DNA from: an uncultured Clostridia bacterium
Lineage (GTDB): Bacteria; Bacillota; Clostridia; TANB77; CAG-508
Reading direction: 5' to 3'
Length of the DNA stretch: 64,000 bases
Assembly (NCBI GenBank): GCA_948502395.1
Contig: CAOPES010000004.1
Coordinates: 62,001-126,000 of the forward strand
The position numbers and the translations under genes were made by a program. Positions 9,223-18,432 of this stretch are shown here, one piece after another. Under the pieces are notes generated by a model. That model saw only the letters and a program-made list of their open reading frames with translations, made no database searches and was not told the DNA's origin. How positions within the stretch are numbered: the first letter of the stretch is position 1; each line of letters starts with the position of its first letter.

Positions 9223-10481
9223 AGGCATCCCTCCCTTACAATGAAAGGAATTGCCCCATATCTTCCATTTAAATATCCTTTTTGAATATTTTCAGTTTTT
9301 CTTACAGCAAAGTCGTCTAGTGGGTATAAATCCGTAGTACCCTTGGCAGGATCTTTTTCAGCAAACCATATTTGATCTCTTCTAAATGTATTTAAAGATA
9401 ATAAATTTGTATCATGGGTATTGAATATTAATTGAGCATTATTTTTGTTTATTTTGTTATTATGGAATAAATCTACTATAAATTTTACCAATAATGGATG
9501 TAAGCTTTTATCTATTTCGTCTACAATTATCACTTTTCCTTTTTCAAAAGCTTCTTTCAGAATAGGACTAAAGAAAAATAGGCTTTGTGTTCCAAGAGAT
9601 TCATCACCTAAATCTAATTCATAATTCTCTAAATTGCCATTATCGTTTTGTATTTCGTGTATTGTAGATATTTTTACTTCTTTTTGAATAATATTGTCGC
9701 CTTGAGAAGTATTTATATTATTTAATGATATTACATTACTTACCTTTATTTTTTCAATTTCAAAATTATAATCTTTTATGAGAATATCAGCTCTTTTTAA
9801 TAAATTTATTGTAAATCTTTTCAGCGTTCCTCCTTTATCATTTTCAAATTTTGAGAATGCAAAATTTCCTGGATACGTACAATCATTGTATGTATCTATA
9901 TCTTCTGAAAACCATATATAAGCATTTTTTGTTTTTTCATAATTCCATTCAGTAGCAGTAGATAAAAACAACTTTTTTTCAGTATTTTTAGTTGCTAATT
10001 CTTCTAGTTTCTTTTGTTCATTTTGTGTAAATTTATATTCATTTACATTTTTTCTATCGAAAATTAAGCTTGGTTTTGCTGACAAATATTGATATAAATA
10101 TTCTGTGTAAATCTTGTTTATATCTGCTGAAAAGCCATAGATGTATTTTATATTATTTTTTACAAATACAAATTTAAACTCACAAGGTTTATTTATAGTT
10201 TCTTTGTCAAATTTAAATGGTACCATTTCTGTTAATGGCTCATTAATACTTCTTAGGTTTGATTTTCTAACCATTAGAATAGCTGCTGTTACAGCTTTCA
10301 TAAAATTACTTTTTCCTGAAGCATTTGCACCATAAATTGCAGTAGATTTTAGGCATTTTTCTTTTGTAGTATTATTTTCAAATACATTTTTTACATTTTC
10401 GTCGCCATTACCCGCTAACATACTGAATGTGGTTTCATTTTTTATTGACATAAAATTTTTTACACTAAATTCTATTAACAT
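9210..10481 (-). CDS. rloA: RloA-like AAA15/SMC-type ATPase (anti-phage partner of RloB)
   Basis: 423 residues. An N-terminal IEFSVKNFMSIKNETTFSM leads to Walker A GANASGKSN (about residues 50-58). Walker B/D-loop is VIIVDEIDKSLHP and the H-loop is LIFNTHDTNLL. This is the OLD/ABC-type ATPase family (AAA15/AAA21) found with RloB or DUF4435 effectors. A good promoter and ribosome site (AAGGAGG) precede it, and the coding end overlaps rloB. The family predicts that the ATPase senses infection and licenses the effector; that is inference here. Confidence 0.75.
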   Translation of the reverse strand: MLIEFSVKNFMSIKNETTFSMLAGNGDENVKNVFENNTTKEKCLKSTAIYGANASGKSNFMKAVTAAILMVRKSNLRSINEPLTEMVPFKFDKETINKPCEFKFVFVKNNIKYIYGFSADINKIYTEYLYQYLSAKPSLIFDRKNVNEYKFTQNEQKKLEELATKNTEKKLFLSTATEWNYEKTKNAYIWFSEDIDTYNDCTYPGNFAFSKFENDKGGTLKRFTINLLKRADILIKDYNFEIEKIKVSNVISLNNINTSQGDNIIQKEVKISTIHEIQNDNGNLENYELDLGDESLGTQSLFFFSPILKEAFEKGKVIIVDEIDKSLHPLLVKFIVDLFHNNKINKNNAQLIFNTHDTNLLSLNTFRRDQIWFAEKDPAKGTTDLYPLDDFAVRKTENIQKGYLNGRYGAIPFIVREGCLWDD

Positions 10482-10502
10482 ATAATCCTCCTTGTATCCT
10501 AT

Positions 10503-10531
10503 ATTATATTACAGATTTTATAAAATGTAAA
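10503..10531 (-). promoter_or_regulatory. Promoter for the rloA-rloB pair
   Basis: On the minus strand TTTACA (10526-10531), a 17-bp spacer and TATAAT (10503-10508), followed by AAGGAGG before the rloA ATG. Confidence 0.65.
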
Positions 10532-10647
10532 CACATTTCAGTATTATTTTCTGTGTTTTTGCAACTTTTATTCATTTATTCCATAAATAACATCAAGATC
10601 CAACTTATATCTGTATATATTGCAATCATAATAAAATGAAAATAAGA

Positions 10648-11910
10648 TTAATTTTTCAAATTACCTATTGATACAACATAAACTCCATCTTCTCTTTTAT
10701 AAGAATATGGTGTAGCTGTTAAAACCATTAGGAAAGAAGGTTCACCGCTCTTTTTAGTATCAACTTTATCTTTAAATTTTAATAAATTCTGTGCAGCCTC
10801 TTCTATAAACCCTGAACCTAATTTTATTTCTATTGCACCCCATTTTCCTTTTCCAGTTTTCAAAATTGCATCTACTTCAAACTCAGATTTGTCCCTATAA
10901 TAAGTCAATTCTCCATCTAACAATTGTGAATATATTTTTAAATCTCTTATACAAAGACTTTCAAATAGAAAACCAAAATAGTTAAGGTCATGGATTAAGT
11001 CGCTTGGACTTAAATCAAGTATTGCTGTTGCAATTGATGGATCTACTAATTCTAATTTTGATTTAGTCCTTATTGCTGTTTTCGACCTAATATTTAAATT
11101 TGTTGCTTTTACATTTTCAATTACAAATAACTTTTCTAAAGTATTTAAATAATCATCTAATGTTGGTCTTGAAACTTCGCTAGCAAATTCGTTTCTTACA
11201 TCTTCCATTATTGTGGCATTTGAAACTGGTGTGGATATATTCCTTGCTAGGCTTCTTAAAACTGCTTTCATTTTTTCCGGATTTCTTTCCACTCCGTCAA
11301 TAGTAGTTACATCTTCTCGTACTAAACTTTCTACATAATCTTTTGCTATTTGATACTTATTTTCTGCATCTATATCTAATGTTGCTGGCCAGCCACCCCT
11401 TACAATGCAACTAGCGATATCTTCTAGGGACAAATTCGATACTCCTTCTATATCCTTGCCGTTAATAACATCTTCTAAGGATACTTTTCCGTTTGAATCT
11501 TTTGATTCATAAAGTGACATTGGTCTCATTAATATTCTTGCAAATCTTCCTGTTCCTGTATGCATAGTACTTCCTTCGGCTGGTTTTGCAGAACCTGTTA
11601 ATATATATTGTCCTTTTAGCCCTGTATTATCTACATCCATTCTGATAGAGTCCCAAACAACAGGATACATTTGCCACTCATCAAAAAGCCTTGGCTTTTC
11701 TCCTTCTAAAAATAACGATGGCTTTGTTTTGTTTATGAAATCAAAATTTTGTTTATTATCAGGATTTTGAAATTCTACTATACTTTTAGTATGTTGTTTG
11801 GCTGTTGTAGATTTTCCACACCATTTACAACCTTCTATTAATAACGCTCCCATATATTTTAGTTTTCTTTCTACTGTTTCGTCTATAATTCTTGGTAAAT
11901 ATTTATCCAT
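10648..11910 (-). CDS. AAA_14/DUF4143-family ATP-binding protein
   Basis: 420 residues. An N-terminal P-loop LLIEGCKWCGKSTTAKQ (Walker A GCKWCGKST) is followed by RLFDEWQMYPVVWDSIR and ILTGSAKP (AAA_14 ATPase). A C-terminal DUF4143-type region has nuclease-like residues (YYRDKSEFEVDAILKTGKGKWGAIEIKLG, resembling a PD-(D/E)XK E-x-K core). The family is widespread in gut Bacillota and Bacteroidota and poorly characterised. It has its own promoter and lies with rloAB between inverted arms that contain S2 and S3, so the three genes look like cargo of the locus. Confidence 0.75.
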   Translation of the reverse strand: MDKYLPRIIDETVERKLKYMGALLIEGCKWCGKSTTAKQHTKSIVEFQNPDNKQNFDFINKTKPSLFLEGEKPRLFDEWQMYPVVWDSIRMDVDNTGLKGQYILTGSAKPAEGSTMHTGTGRFARILMRPMSLYESKDSNGKVSLEDVINGKDIEGVSNLSLEDIASCIVRGGWPATLDIDAENKYQIAKDYVESLVREDVTTIDGVERNPEKMKAVLRSLARNISTPVSNATIMEDVRNEFASEVSRPTLDDYLNTLEKLFVIENVKATNLNIRSKTAIRTKSKLELVDPSIATAILDLSPSDLIHDLNYFGFLFESLCIRDLKIYSQLLDGELTYYRDKSEFEVDAILKTGKGKWGAIEIKLGSGFIEEAAQNLLKFKDKVDTKKSGEPSFLMVLTATPYSYKREDGVYVVSIGNLKN

Positions 11911-11933
11911 ACAATACCTCCATTCATAATAAT

Positions 11934-11962
11934 ATTATACGCCGTTTTTATAAATTTGTAAA
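11934..11962 (-). promoter_or_regulatory. Promoter of the AAA_14/DUF4143 gene
   Basis: Minus strand TTTACA (11957-11962), 17-bp spacer, TATAAT (11934-11939), then GGAGG shortly before the ATG at 11910. Confidence 0.65.
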
Positions 11963-12082
11963 CATCTATTTTGCATTTTGGCGTATTTCTATTTTACACT
12001 TTGTCCGTAATTCATTTTATATTTTGGCGAAACCACTATCAATAGCAATTCATCTTTTTTAACTTATGTCACAAAGATAGCA

Positions 12083-12289
12083 CAATTTATAAACCCATAT
12101 ATTCTATTTTTTGCCTTTTTTGACACAAAAGCCACATTATACGCAAAGTGGACAAATAACAGCATTTCTTTAGCTACTCCGACAAGGGCTGGGTACACTT
12201 TTAAAGGTTGGTTTACAGCTACTAGTGGTGGAACTCAAATTACAAGTGCAACATCCATAACAGCAAATCAAACTATTTATGCACAATGG
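12083..12289 (+). repeat. 207-bp perfect inverted repeat, right arm (contains S3)
   Basis: Matches the reverse complement of 8208-8414. The two arms bound a 3.7-kb block holding the rloAB pair and the AAA_14 gene. Homologous recombination between the arms could also invert this block. Confidence 0.9.
12131..12153 (+). other. Candidate recombination site S3 (start of cassette C)
   Basis: Exact direct copy of the 23-bp S1 core, in the frame giving ATLYAKW at the head of cassette C. Its 48-bp upstream flank equals that of S2, not that of S1. Confidence 0.7.
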
Positions 12290-14449
12290 CAATTAAGTAT
12301 TTGTAACGTACACTTTGATTTAAATACTATGAATAATATGAACAACTGGGCATTTATCTACAAAGAAAGATTTAATATAAGCTATGACGCTGCAAGCAAA
12401 TTGAATACAGTTGTAGTTAATGGAAGCGATGGATGGGAAGTTGCATACATACCTTTCAACACAATAGTAGGAAAAGAATACACAATATCATTTGATTACC
12501 AAAACCCTAATGGATATAATGCACTTTCAGGATATCAAGGAATTGGATATCAAGTATTAACAAGTGTAGGAAATCAAGACAACCTATCAGCATCAGTAGC
12601 AACAAAATACCTAGCTACTGGAAAAACAGGAGTAACAAGATTAAGTATAACATTTAAAGCAACAACAGCTACTACATACTTTGCATACAACTTTGGTATG
12701 GCTGCTGATGGAGTTACAACAACTTTAAAACTAGGAAACTTGAGAATATCTGAAACAGTTTCTTACAATACAGCAATAGGGAAACTACCAACTCCAATAA
12801 GAACAGGATATACATTTAACGGTTGGTATACTGCAACATCAGGTGGAACAAAGATAGAAGAAACGACAAAGGCAACAGTAGAAAATATAACATATTATTT
12901 ACAATGGCAATTAACTAACTATACAATAACATACAATCTAAACAGTGGAACAGTAACAGGAAACCCAACAAGTTATAATATTGAAACAAATACAATAACA
13001 CTAAAAAATCCAACAAGAGCAAACCACATATTTAACGGTTGGACAGGAAGTAACGGAACAACAGCACAAACAACAGTAACAATACCAAAAGGCTCAACCG
13101 GAAATAAGAGCTATACAGCTAACTGGACAGCAGCAAATTATAGTGTAAACACAAACCCAGTTACATACTATATGACATTAGCACAAGCAGTAGCAGCATC
13201 AAGTAACGGTTCTACAATAACACTTCTTAAAGATTGTACAGATACATCAGGAGTAAGCATAAACAAGACTTTGACATTTAACAAAAATGGACATACATTA
13301 ACGAGATCAGCAGGAATTGTTCTTGCAGCAAATACAACAGCAACACTTACAGTAACAGGCACAGGAACAATAACTTCATCATCTAATGCAATAATAAATA
13401 ACGGAACAGGCTCTGTTATAATAAATGGTGGAGAAATAAAAGGAACTGGAACAGTTTCTACAATAAATAATGGTTCAACAGGAAAGGTAGAAGTAAAATC
13501 CGGAACAGTTTCTGCTTCAAATGCAACTACAATTCATAATGAAACTAGTGGAACTATAACTGTGTCAGGTGGAACTGTAAATAATACAGGAACAAATATA
13601 GCTCATCGTGGTATTTATAATAAAGCTGGTGGAACAATTGCACTAACTTCGGGTTCAATAACAACGAAACAGGGACATGGTATTTATAATAATTCAACAG
13701 GAAAAGTTAATATAACAGGGGGCACAATTACGTCTAGCTATGAAGCAATATATATGCTTAAAGGAACATTAACTATTACGACAACAACAATAAATAGTTA
13801 TGCATCTTGTATGTATCTTAACAGTGGAACTACCACAACTATAAATAATGGCTCATTCACATCAACTGCATATAATGCAATACATGAAAATGGTGGAGAT
13901 GTCAAAGTTAATGGCGGAACCTTTGCTGGTAGTGGAACAGGAATTTATGTAGAAAATTCTGGTGGTGCAATGATCAAAAATGCAACTATTATTGGAAATT
14001 CTAATAACCCAGCAATTCAAGTTGCGCATAATGCTAATATTGAATGTGTAAACTCAACAATAAGAACAGCAGGTGCAACGGCTATAATAAATCATACAGA
14101 CCAAGGTGGACATTGTATAATAAGAAATAGAACTTCTAACTTTGGTATAACTGGTGGAATTACTGGATATGTAATAGCAACTACAAATACTGGCACTGGA
14201 CAATCTTCTGAAACAGTTAGAATATATAATTCTAGTACAGAAAATGTAATGTTTGCTGTATGGACTACAAGAAATGGTCAGGATGACCTTATATGGTCTA
14301 ATACTAGAAAAACTTCAAATTATAATCAATTTGTTGTTTATAAATCTAGTCACAACAATGAAACAGGAGAATATGCTGTGCATATGTATGACTCAGTAGA
14401 CGGTTCAAATGCTAGAACTCCTATTGGTGGTACAGGAATTTATTTCTAA
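12131..14449 (+). CDS. Silent C-terminal cassette C of the surface protein
   Basis: Open frame from the S3 core to TAA at 14447-14449. The first in-frame ATG is at 12329, inside the domain and without a ribosome site, so C looks like a storage copy rather than an independent gene. It begins ATLYAKW, then Flg_new repeats and a CBM-like segment identical to cassette A (12224-13500), then its own beta-helix-like stretch. It ends with a distinct GBS Bsp-like repeat (VMFAVWTTRNGQDDLIW, SHNNETGEYAVHMYD). Two successive inversions (S1xS4, then at the stem-proximal pair) or a deletion S1xS3 would connect it to the stem. Confidence 0.75.
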   Translation, partial: ATLYAKWTNNSISLATPTRAGYTFKGWFTATSGGTQITSATSITANQTIYAQWQLSICNVHFDLNTMNNMNNWAFIYKERFNISYDAASKLNTVVVNGSDGWEVAYIPFNTIVGKEYTISFDYQNPNGYNALSGYQGIGYQVLTSVGNQDNLSASVATKYLATGKTGVTRLSITFKATTATTYFAYNFGMAADGVTTTLKLGNLRISETVSYNTAIGKLPTPIRTGYTFNGWYTATSGGTKIEETTKATVENITYYLQWQLTNYTITYNLNSGTVTGNPTSYNIETNTITLKNPTRANHIFNGWTGSNGTTAQTTVTIPKGSTGNKSYTANWTAANYSVNTNPVTYYMTLAQAVAASSNGSTITLLKDCTDTSGVSINKTLTFNKNGHTLTRSAGIVLAANTTATLTVTGTGTITSSSNAIINNGTGSVIINGGEIKGTGTVSTINNGSTGKVEVKSGTVSASNATTIHNETSGTITVSGGTVNNTGTNIAHRGIYNKAGGTIALTSGSITTKQGHGIYNNSTGKVNITGGTITSSYEAIYMLKGTLTITTTTINSYASCMYLNSGTTTTINNGSFTSTAYNAIHENGGDVKVNGGTFAGSGTGIYVENSGGAMIKNATIIGNSNNPAIQVAHNANIECVNSTIRTAGATAIINHTDQGGHCIIRNRTSNFGITGGITGYVIATTNTGTGQSSETVRIYNSSTENVMFAVWTTRNGQDDLIWSNTRKTSNYNQFVVYKSSHNNETGEYAVHMYDSVDGSNARTPIGGTGIYF
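12224..13500 (+). repeat. Long direct repeat, copy 2 (cassette C; pairs with 2963-4239)
   Basis: Apparent base-for-base identity with cassette A. The repeats are in direct orientation, so homologous recombination between them would delete about 9.3 kb including cassette B and the rloAB/AAA_14 cargo. Confidence 0.85.
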
Positions 14450-14455
14450 TAAAGT

Positions 14456-14491
14456 AATCAAAGAGACCTTAAATTCAAGGTCTCTTTTTTC
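14456..14491 (+). terminator. Terminator after cassette C
   Basis: Stem AAGAGACCTT-N6-AAGGTCTCTT followed by TTTT, just after the cassette C stop codon. Confidence 0.8.
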
Positions 14492-14533
14492 TGTTTGTAA
14501 TCTTCTGGCTAAGTTGGATTATAGCTTATTAAG

Positions 14534-15091
14534 TTAATTCAATTTTTCTCTTACTTCGTAATCTGCAATTTTGTCCAAACTAAAATCTATATCTTTTGTA
14601 AATTTTAATGCAATGCCAGACTCTGCACTCTTTATAGGATTCATATGAACTATAATTGAAGCCAATTCATTTTTGTCTTTGTCTAGAAAAACTACTTCAT
14701 TTACTTTTGCATCAACATCTTCATAAGTATAATTATAAACTTCTGCTATAAATAAGACTTCGTCTCCTAACCTACATAATTGAGTTTTTCTATAAATAAG
14801 CCCATCTACATTTTTATCATTTATCACATTTTCAGCATCGCAAATTTCAGTTGCTTCTTCTCTAGATGTTTCTATAAGTTCTAATCCAGGTCTTATGAAT
14901 TCATAATTAGCTTGTATATCATCCATTTTGCTTAAACAATGTTTTTCCCATTCTGTTGGTTCACTTGTACTTACATTGTTATTAATATCAGTCTCTGTAT
15001 CTTTTTTATTTAAAAAGATACAATAACTTAATATGCATAGAATAATTACTAATACAATTGATATTATTATTAAAACTTTTTTATTCTTCAC
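14534..15091 (-). CDS. Membrane-anchored protein of unknown function between cassettes C and D
   Basis: 185 residues from a GTG at 15091, which has AAAGGAG at an 8-nt spacing; longer readings in this frame run into cassette D and lack a ribosome site. The N-terminus KNKKVLIIISIVLVIILCILSYCIFL is one transmembrane segment, and the rest is predicted extracytoplasmic. The latter part (CRLGDEVLFIAEVYNYTYEDVDAKVNEVVFLDKDKNELASIIVHMNPI) resembles a FxLYD-like or DUF5067-like immunoglobulin fold of Gram-positive lipoproteins; this is only a resemblance. It starts 22 bp after the cassette D stop codon, so it would ride with D on inversion and be transcribed with it if D were expressed. Confidence 0.65.
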   Translation of the reverse strand: MKNKKVLIIISIVLVIILCILSYCIFLNKKDTETDINNNVSTSEPTEWEKHCLSKMDDIQANYEFIRPGLELIETSREEATEICDAENVINDKNVDGLIYRKTQLCRLGDEVLFIAEVYNYTYEDVDAKVNEVVFLDKDKNELASIIVHMNPIKSAESGIALKFTKDIDFSLDKIADYEVREKLN

Positions 15092-15113
15092 TGTTTTTTC
15101 TCCTTTTTCATTT

Positions 15114-18100
15114 CTAATATCCTCCTGGTGTTGGGCAAGCACGTGAGCTTCCTGTTGGATTATTTGGGCATTTTGCAAGGTTACCTGTTGTATTTTTCTT
15201 ACCACAGACTGAACATATTGCGTGTCTACACGTATTATGCCATTCTCCACAAGAACTCCAATAATAGTTATATTGTGCATATGGATAACTATGAACTACA
15301 TTACAGTAATCTGTATCATTACATGTATGCGCTGGTGGAGCTGTAGCTGTTACGTTTGCTTTAAGAGCCCCTATTCCTACTCTAGAACCATTTATAGTTA
15401 AATATACGTGTGAATTATATTCTCCACTTTCATAATTATGATTACTTACTTTTATAGTTGCATTATATGCACCATTTCCTAGCGATGTCGCATTTATCCA
15501 TTCGATGTCGTCTTGATCATTTTTAGTTGTCCAAGTAGGAACTTCTACTTTTGTTACACCACTTCTATTAGTATATATTCTTACTTTATATCCGTTTGAG
15601 TCAACACCGTAAATATGGCATGTTTCAGTATTTGGTACATTTACTGTTCCCGCAACTTTTAATCCATTAGTTGGTGCTGCTGGATTGTCATAAACATGTG
15701 CGATGTATTCTCCACATTCATATTTATGATCAGATACATAAATTCTTTTTGACCATTTGCCGCTACCATTATTATCTAAACCATGCCAAACAATATCATC
15801 TTGACCATTTTTACTTGTCCAAATTGCTACTTGTCTAGCTCCTGTAATATTAGTAGCTGAATAGTATTCTACTGTAAATCCATCTCTCGTTACATTAGTG
15901 AATTTGATTGTATCTCTTTTTACAAATTTTAGCCATACTCCCGTTTTACTTGTAAGAGTTCCAGACAATTTTCCTGAATGTACTCCTTCATAAACATAAC
16001 CATTATTTGCAACAATATTCTTTATTTCATATGTTGTTCCTGCTCGATATTCTTTACAAAAATCGGTTACTCCTGCATTTACACGTGTTCCATTTATATA
16101 AACATCAGCTTTTCCATAAGCACCTAAGTTTCCGCTACTTGTTCCGTCTAACATACCATTTAAATCTAAGGTATATTTTTGACGGTACACTGTTACTTGC
16201 GTGGTTTTTGCACCTGTAACTGTATATGAAGAGATACTTGCCGCTTGATATGTAGCGTCTGCTGCTCTTGACCAAGATACTGTTGAACCATACGCATAAT
16301 TTGTATTTATTGCATTAGAATATCCTGTAAATGTTCCGTCTACATTTTCAAAACGAACTTGTATAGTTTGTGTATAGTTTATAGGTGTCCAATGTGCATA
16401 ATATGTAGTGTTTTGCGATGGTGCTTTGTCAGTTGTATTTATCTTTTTTCCACCTACTGGATCTGTGTACCAACCAGCAAAGGTATATCCTGTTCTTGCT
16501 GGAGTTGGCAATGTACCAAAAGTATTTCCATATCCTATATTTGCGTTTTGAATTCTTTCTAATCTTATATTAGCAAGCCACATATTAGATGCCTGTACAC
16601 CAGAACCTTGATTGTATGCAGCATAAACTCCAAGCCATTTAGTTCCAGTAGTTGTAAATTCTTTTTCAAATTTTGTCCAAGATTTATTTTTATTTAATGT
16701 TAAAAATCCTAAATTTATATCTTGTCTGTTATCGCCATTAAATTGCGGTATGTATATATTATAATTATTTTTATATGCTCCATAAGTAGATGTATCATCT
16801 TTATATGCAACAGCTGAAATCTTATATAAAGTATTTGCTTTGTACTTACTAGCTATTGTCTCGTTTGTAATTCCATTCCAAGTTCCATTTGCACTTGTTG
16901 TTAATCTCATTGTTTGCTTGTTTTTATATTTAATCCCTGTATCCGGTGTTGCTGTAAGGTAGTCGCTGCTCTTATTCCAATTAGTTATACCATTTTGAAA
17001 ATCACCATTTTGCAAAGTTTGTTCATTAAAGTCATATGTTACTTTGTAATTTCCTGTTGTTATTGTTTTTTCTGTACAGTTTCCAGCTTTATCATATACT
17101 TTAAATGTATATGTACCTGATTTTGGTATCTCATATGTTGCAGTAGTTACTCTTGTTAATTTTCTAATCAAATAAGGGAATACGCTTTGTAAGTTTATTT
17201 CTGGTGCAGATGAATGGAACCATCTTGCTCCGTTTTCTTCATACATTCCCATTGCTGAATATTCTTGCCCACCTGTTTCATATCTATACCAGTCTTCAAA
17301 TCCTTCAATTGTTTGATTTATTAGATGAATACCATCTCCTACTGGAACTAGTGCTTGCATTTTAGGAGTAATTTCATTAGTTATTACTTTTTTACCTTTT
17401 AGATTATCTGGTGTTGCTGAAAATGGTGTATCTGTTTCAATTACATAATAAGCATTGTGAGCATCTTTTCCAATAGTAATAATATCCTTTCCTGCCTTAA
17501 ATGCGGCTTCTAGCATTGCCGTTTTTTCACTTGTCCATACTCCCATATTACTAATTACTATGTCATAATCTGAATTTACTAATTCATTTTGTGTTATATC
17601 TGTTTTGAAAGTAACATTTGTAAAACTCTTTAAAGCTTCTGTAACGTTAATTTGCCAAGTGTTTACAGTTGAATTTGTTCTTTTGTCTTCTATTACAACG
17701 ATTTTTATATTATCTTTTCTCTCATCTTCTATGTATTTTTTAGTTCCGTCTGGTAATACTACATAATCTACTTCTGTTTCATAATCAGCTACATCTACGG
17801 ATATTCTAGCTTTACTTGTACTTGTTTGATAGTCTTCATATATAGATGCAAGTGGTGCTGTTTTGTCTATATTGCTTACTCTTCCTTCTGCTGTTTTAAC
17901 TACTGTTCCTGCTGCATCTTTTACTCTAGCGTAAATTGGCCCGTTGGCTGTCATTTTTATAGCTGATGTATATGTGCTCCAATTAGTTCCGTCTTTGGAA
18001 TATTCTAATTTTCCGCCTGTCGTTGTTATTGTTACATCTACATCTTTATTTGTTATTGCTGTTGTTGAATAATTAAATGTTATTGTTGGATTTATCCATT

Positions 18101-18269
18101 GTGCATAAATTGTTTGACTTGATGTTATATTTGAACTATTTGTAATTTGAGTTCCACCACTTGTTGCTGTATACCACCCTTTAAAAACGTGTCCCGCTCT
18201 TGTAGGCGTAGCAAGGGTTATAGAGTTTGCTGTCCACTTTGCGTATAATGTGGCATTTGCGCTATATTT
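15114..18269 (-). CDS. Silent C-terminal cassette D of the surface protein
   Basis: Minus-strand frame open from just after an in-frame TAA (18270-18272) through S4 to TAG at 15114. No start codon lies near its head and the first ATG is 300 bp inside (17954). It reads KYSANATLYAKW exactly like the stem at S1, then Flg_new repeats, an Ig/PKD-like and a glutamine-amidotransferase-like segment (DYDIVISNMGVWTSEKTAMLEAAFKAGKDIITIGKDAH), a CBM-like segment (about 16540-17000), Flg_new repeats, two GBS Bsp-like repeats (SKNGQDDIVW and TKNDQDDIEW), and a cysteine-rich tail of about 70 residues. It is the most divergent cassette, while B, A and C resemble each other. Confidence 0.75.
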   Translation of the reverse strand, partial: KYSANATLYAKWTANSITLATPTRAGHVFKGWYTATSGGTQITNSSNITSSQTIYAQWINPTITFNYSTTAITNKDVDVTITTTGGKLEYSKDGTNWSTYTSAIKMTANGPIYARVKDAAGTVVKTAEGRVSNIDKTAPLASIYEDYQTSTSKARISVDVADYETEVDYVVLPDGTKKYIEDERKDNIKIVVIEDKRTNSTVNTWQINVTEALKSFTNVTFKTDITQNELVNSDYDIVISNMGVWTSEKTAMLEAAFKAGKDIITIGKDAHNAYYVIETDTPFSATPDNLKGKKVITNEITPKMQALVPVGDGIHLINQTIEGFEDWYRYETGGQEYSAMGMYEENGARWFHSSAPEINLQSVFPYLIRKLTRVTTATYEIPKSGTYTFKVYDKAGNCTEKTITTGNYKVTYDFNEQTLQNGDFQNGITNWNKSSDYLTATPDTGIKYKNKQTMRLTTSANGTWNGITNETIASKYKANTLYKISAVAYKDDTSTYGAYKNNYNIYIPQFNGDNRQDINLGFLTLNKNKSWTKFEKEFTTTGTKWLGVYAAYNQGSGVQASNMWLANIRLERIQNANIGYGNTFGTLPTPARTGYTFAGWYTDPVGGKKINTTDKAPSQNTTYYAHWTPINYTQTIQVRFENVDGTFTGYSNAINTNYAYGSTVSWSRAADATYQAASISSYTVTGAKTTQVTVYRQKYTLDLNGMLDGTSSGNLGAYGKADVYINGTRVNAGVTDFCKEYRAGTTYEIKNIVANNGYVYEGVHSGKLSGTLTSKTGVWLKFVKRDTIKFTNVTRDGFTVEYYSATNITGARQVAIWTSKNGQDDIVWHGLDNNGSGKWSKRIYVSDHKYECGEYIAHVYDNPAAPTNGLKVAGTVNVPNTETCHIYGVDSNGYKVRIYTNRSGVTKVEVPTWTTKNDQDDIEWINATSLGNGAYNATIKVSNHNYESGEYNSHVYLTINGSRVGIGALKANVTATAPPAHTCNDTDYCNVVHSYPYAQYNYYWSSCGEWHNTCRHAICSVCGKKNTTGNLAKCPNNPTGSSRACPTPGGY
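18232..18254 (-). other. Candidate recombination site S4 (start of cassette D)
   Basis: Exact inverted copy of the 23-bp core. Together with 15 bp of upstream flank it repeats 38 bp of S1 perfectly, so S1xS4 inversion would restore the stem sequence without any change. Confidence 0.7.
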
Positions 18270-18319
18270 TTAATAGATTAATAAATATTTACAAAAAATA
18301 AAAAGTGTGTGATAAAATA

Positions 18320-18348
18320 TTGAACAAATTAACAATACAGTATATAAT
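18320..18348 (+). promoter_or_regulatory. Promoter for the 18433 gene
   Basis: TTGAAC (18320-18325), 17-bp spacer, TATAAT (18343-18348). It begins about 65 bp beyond S4, outside the shufflon-like segments. Confidence 0.6.
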
Positions 18349-18432
18349 ATACGCGAAGGTTAATATGCTCTAAAACAAAGATTTAGATAACGGAGAATAC
18401 GCAAATAAAAAAATAGATAGGAAGTGTTAATT

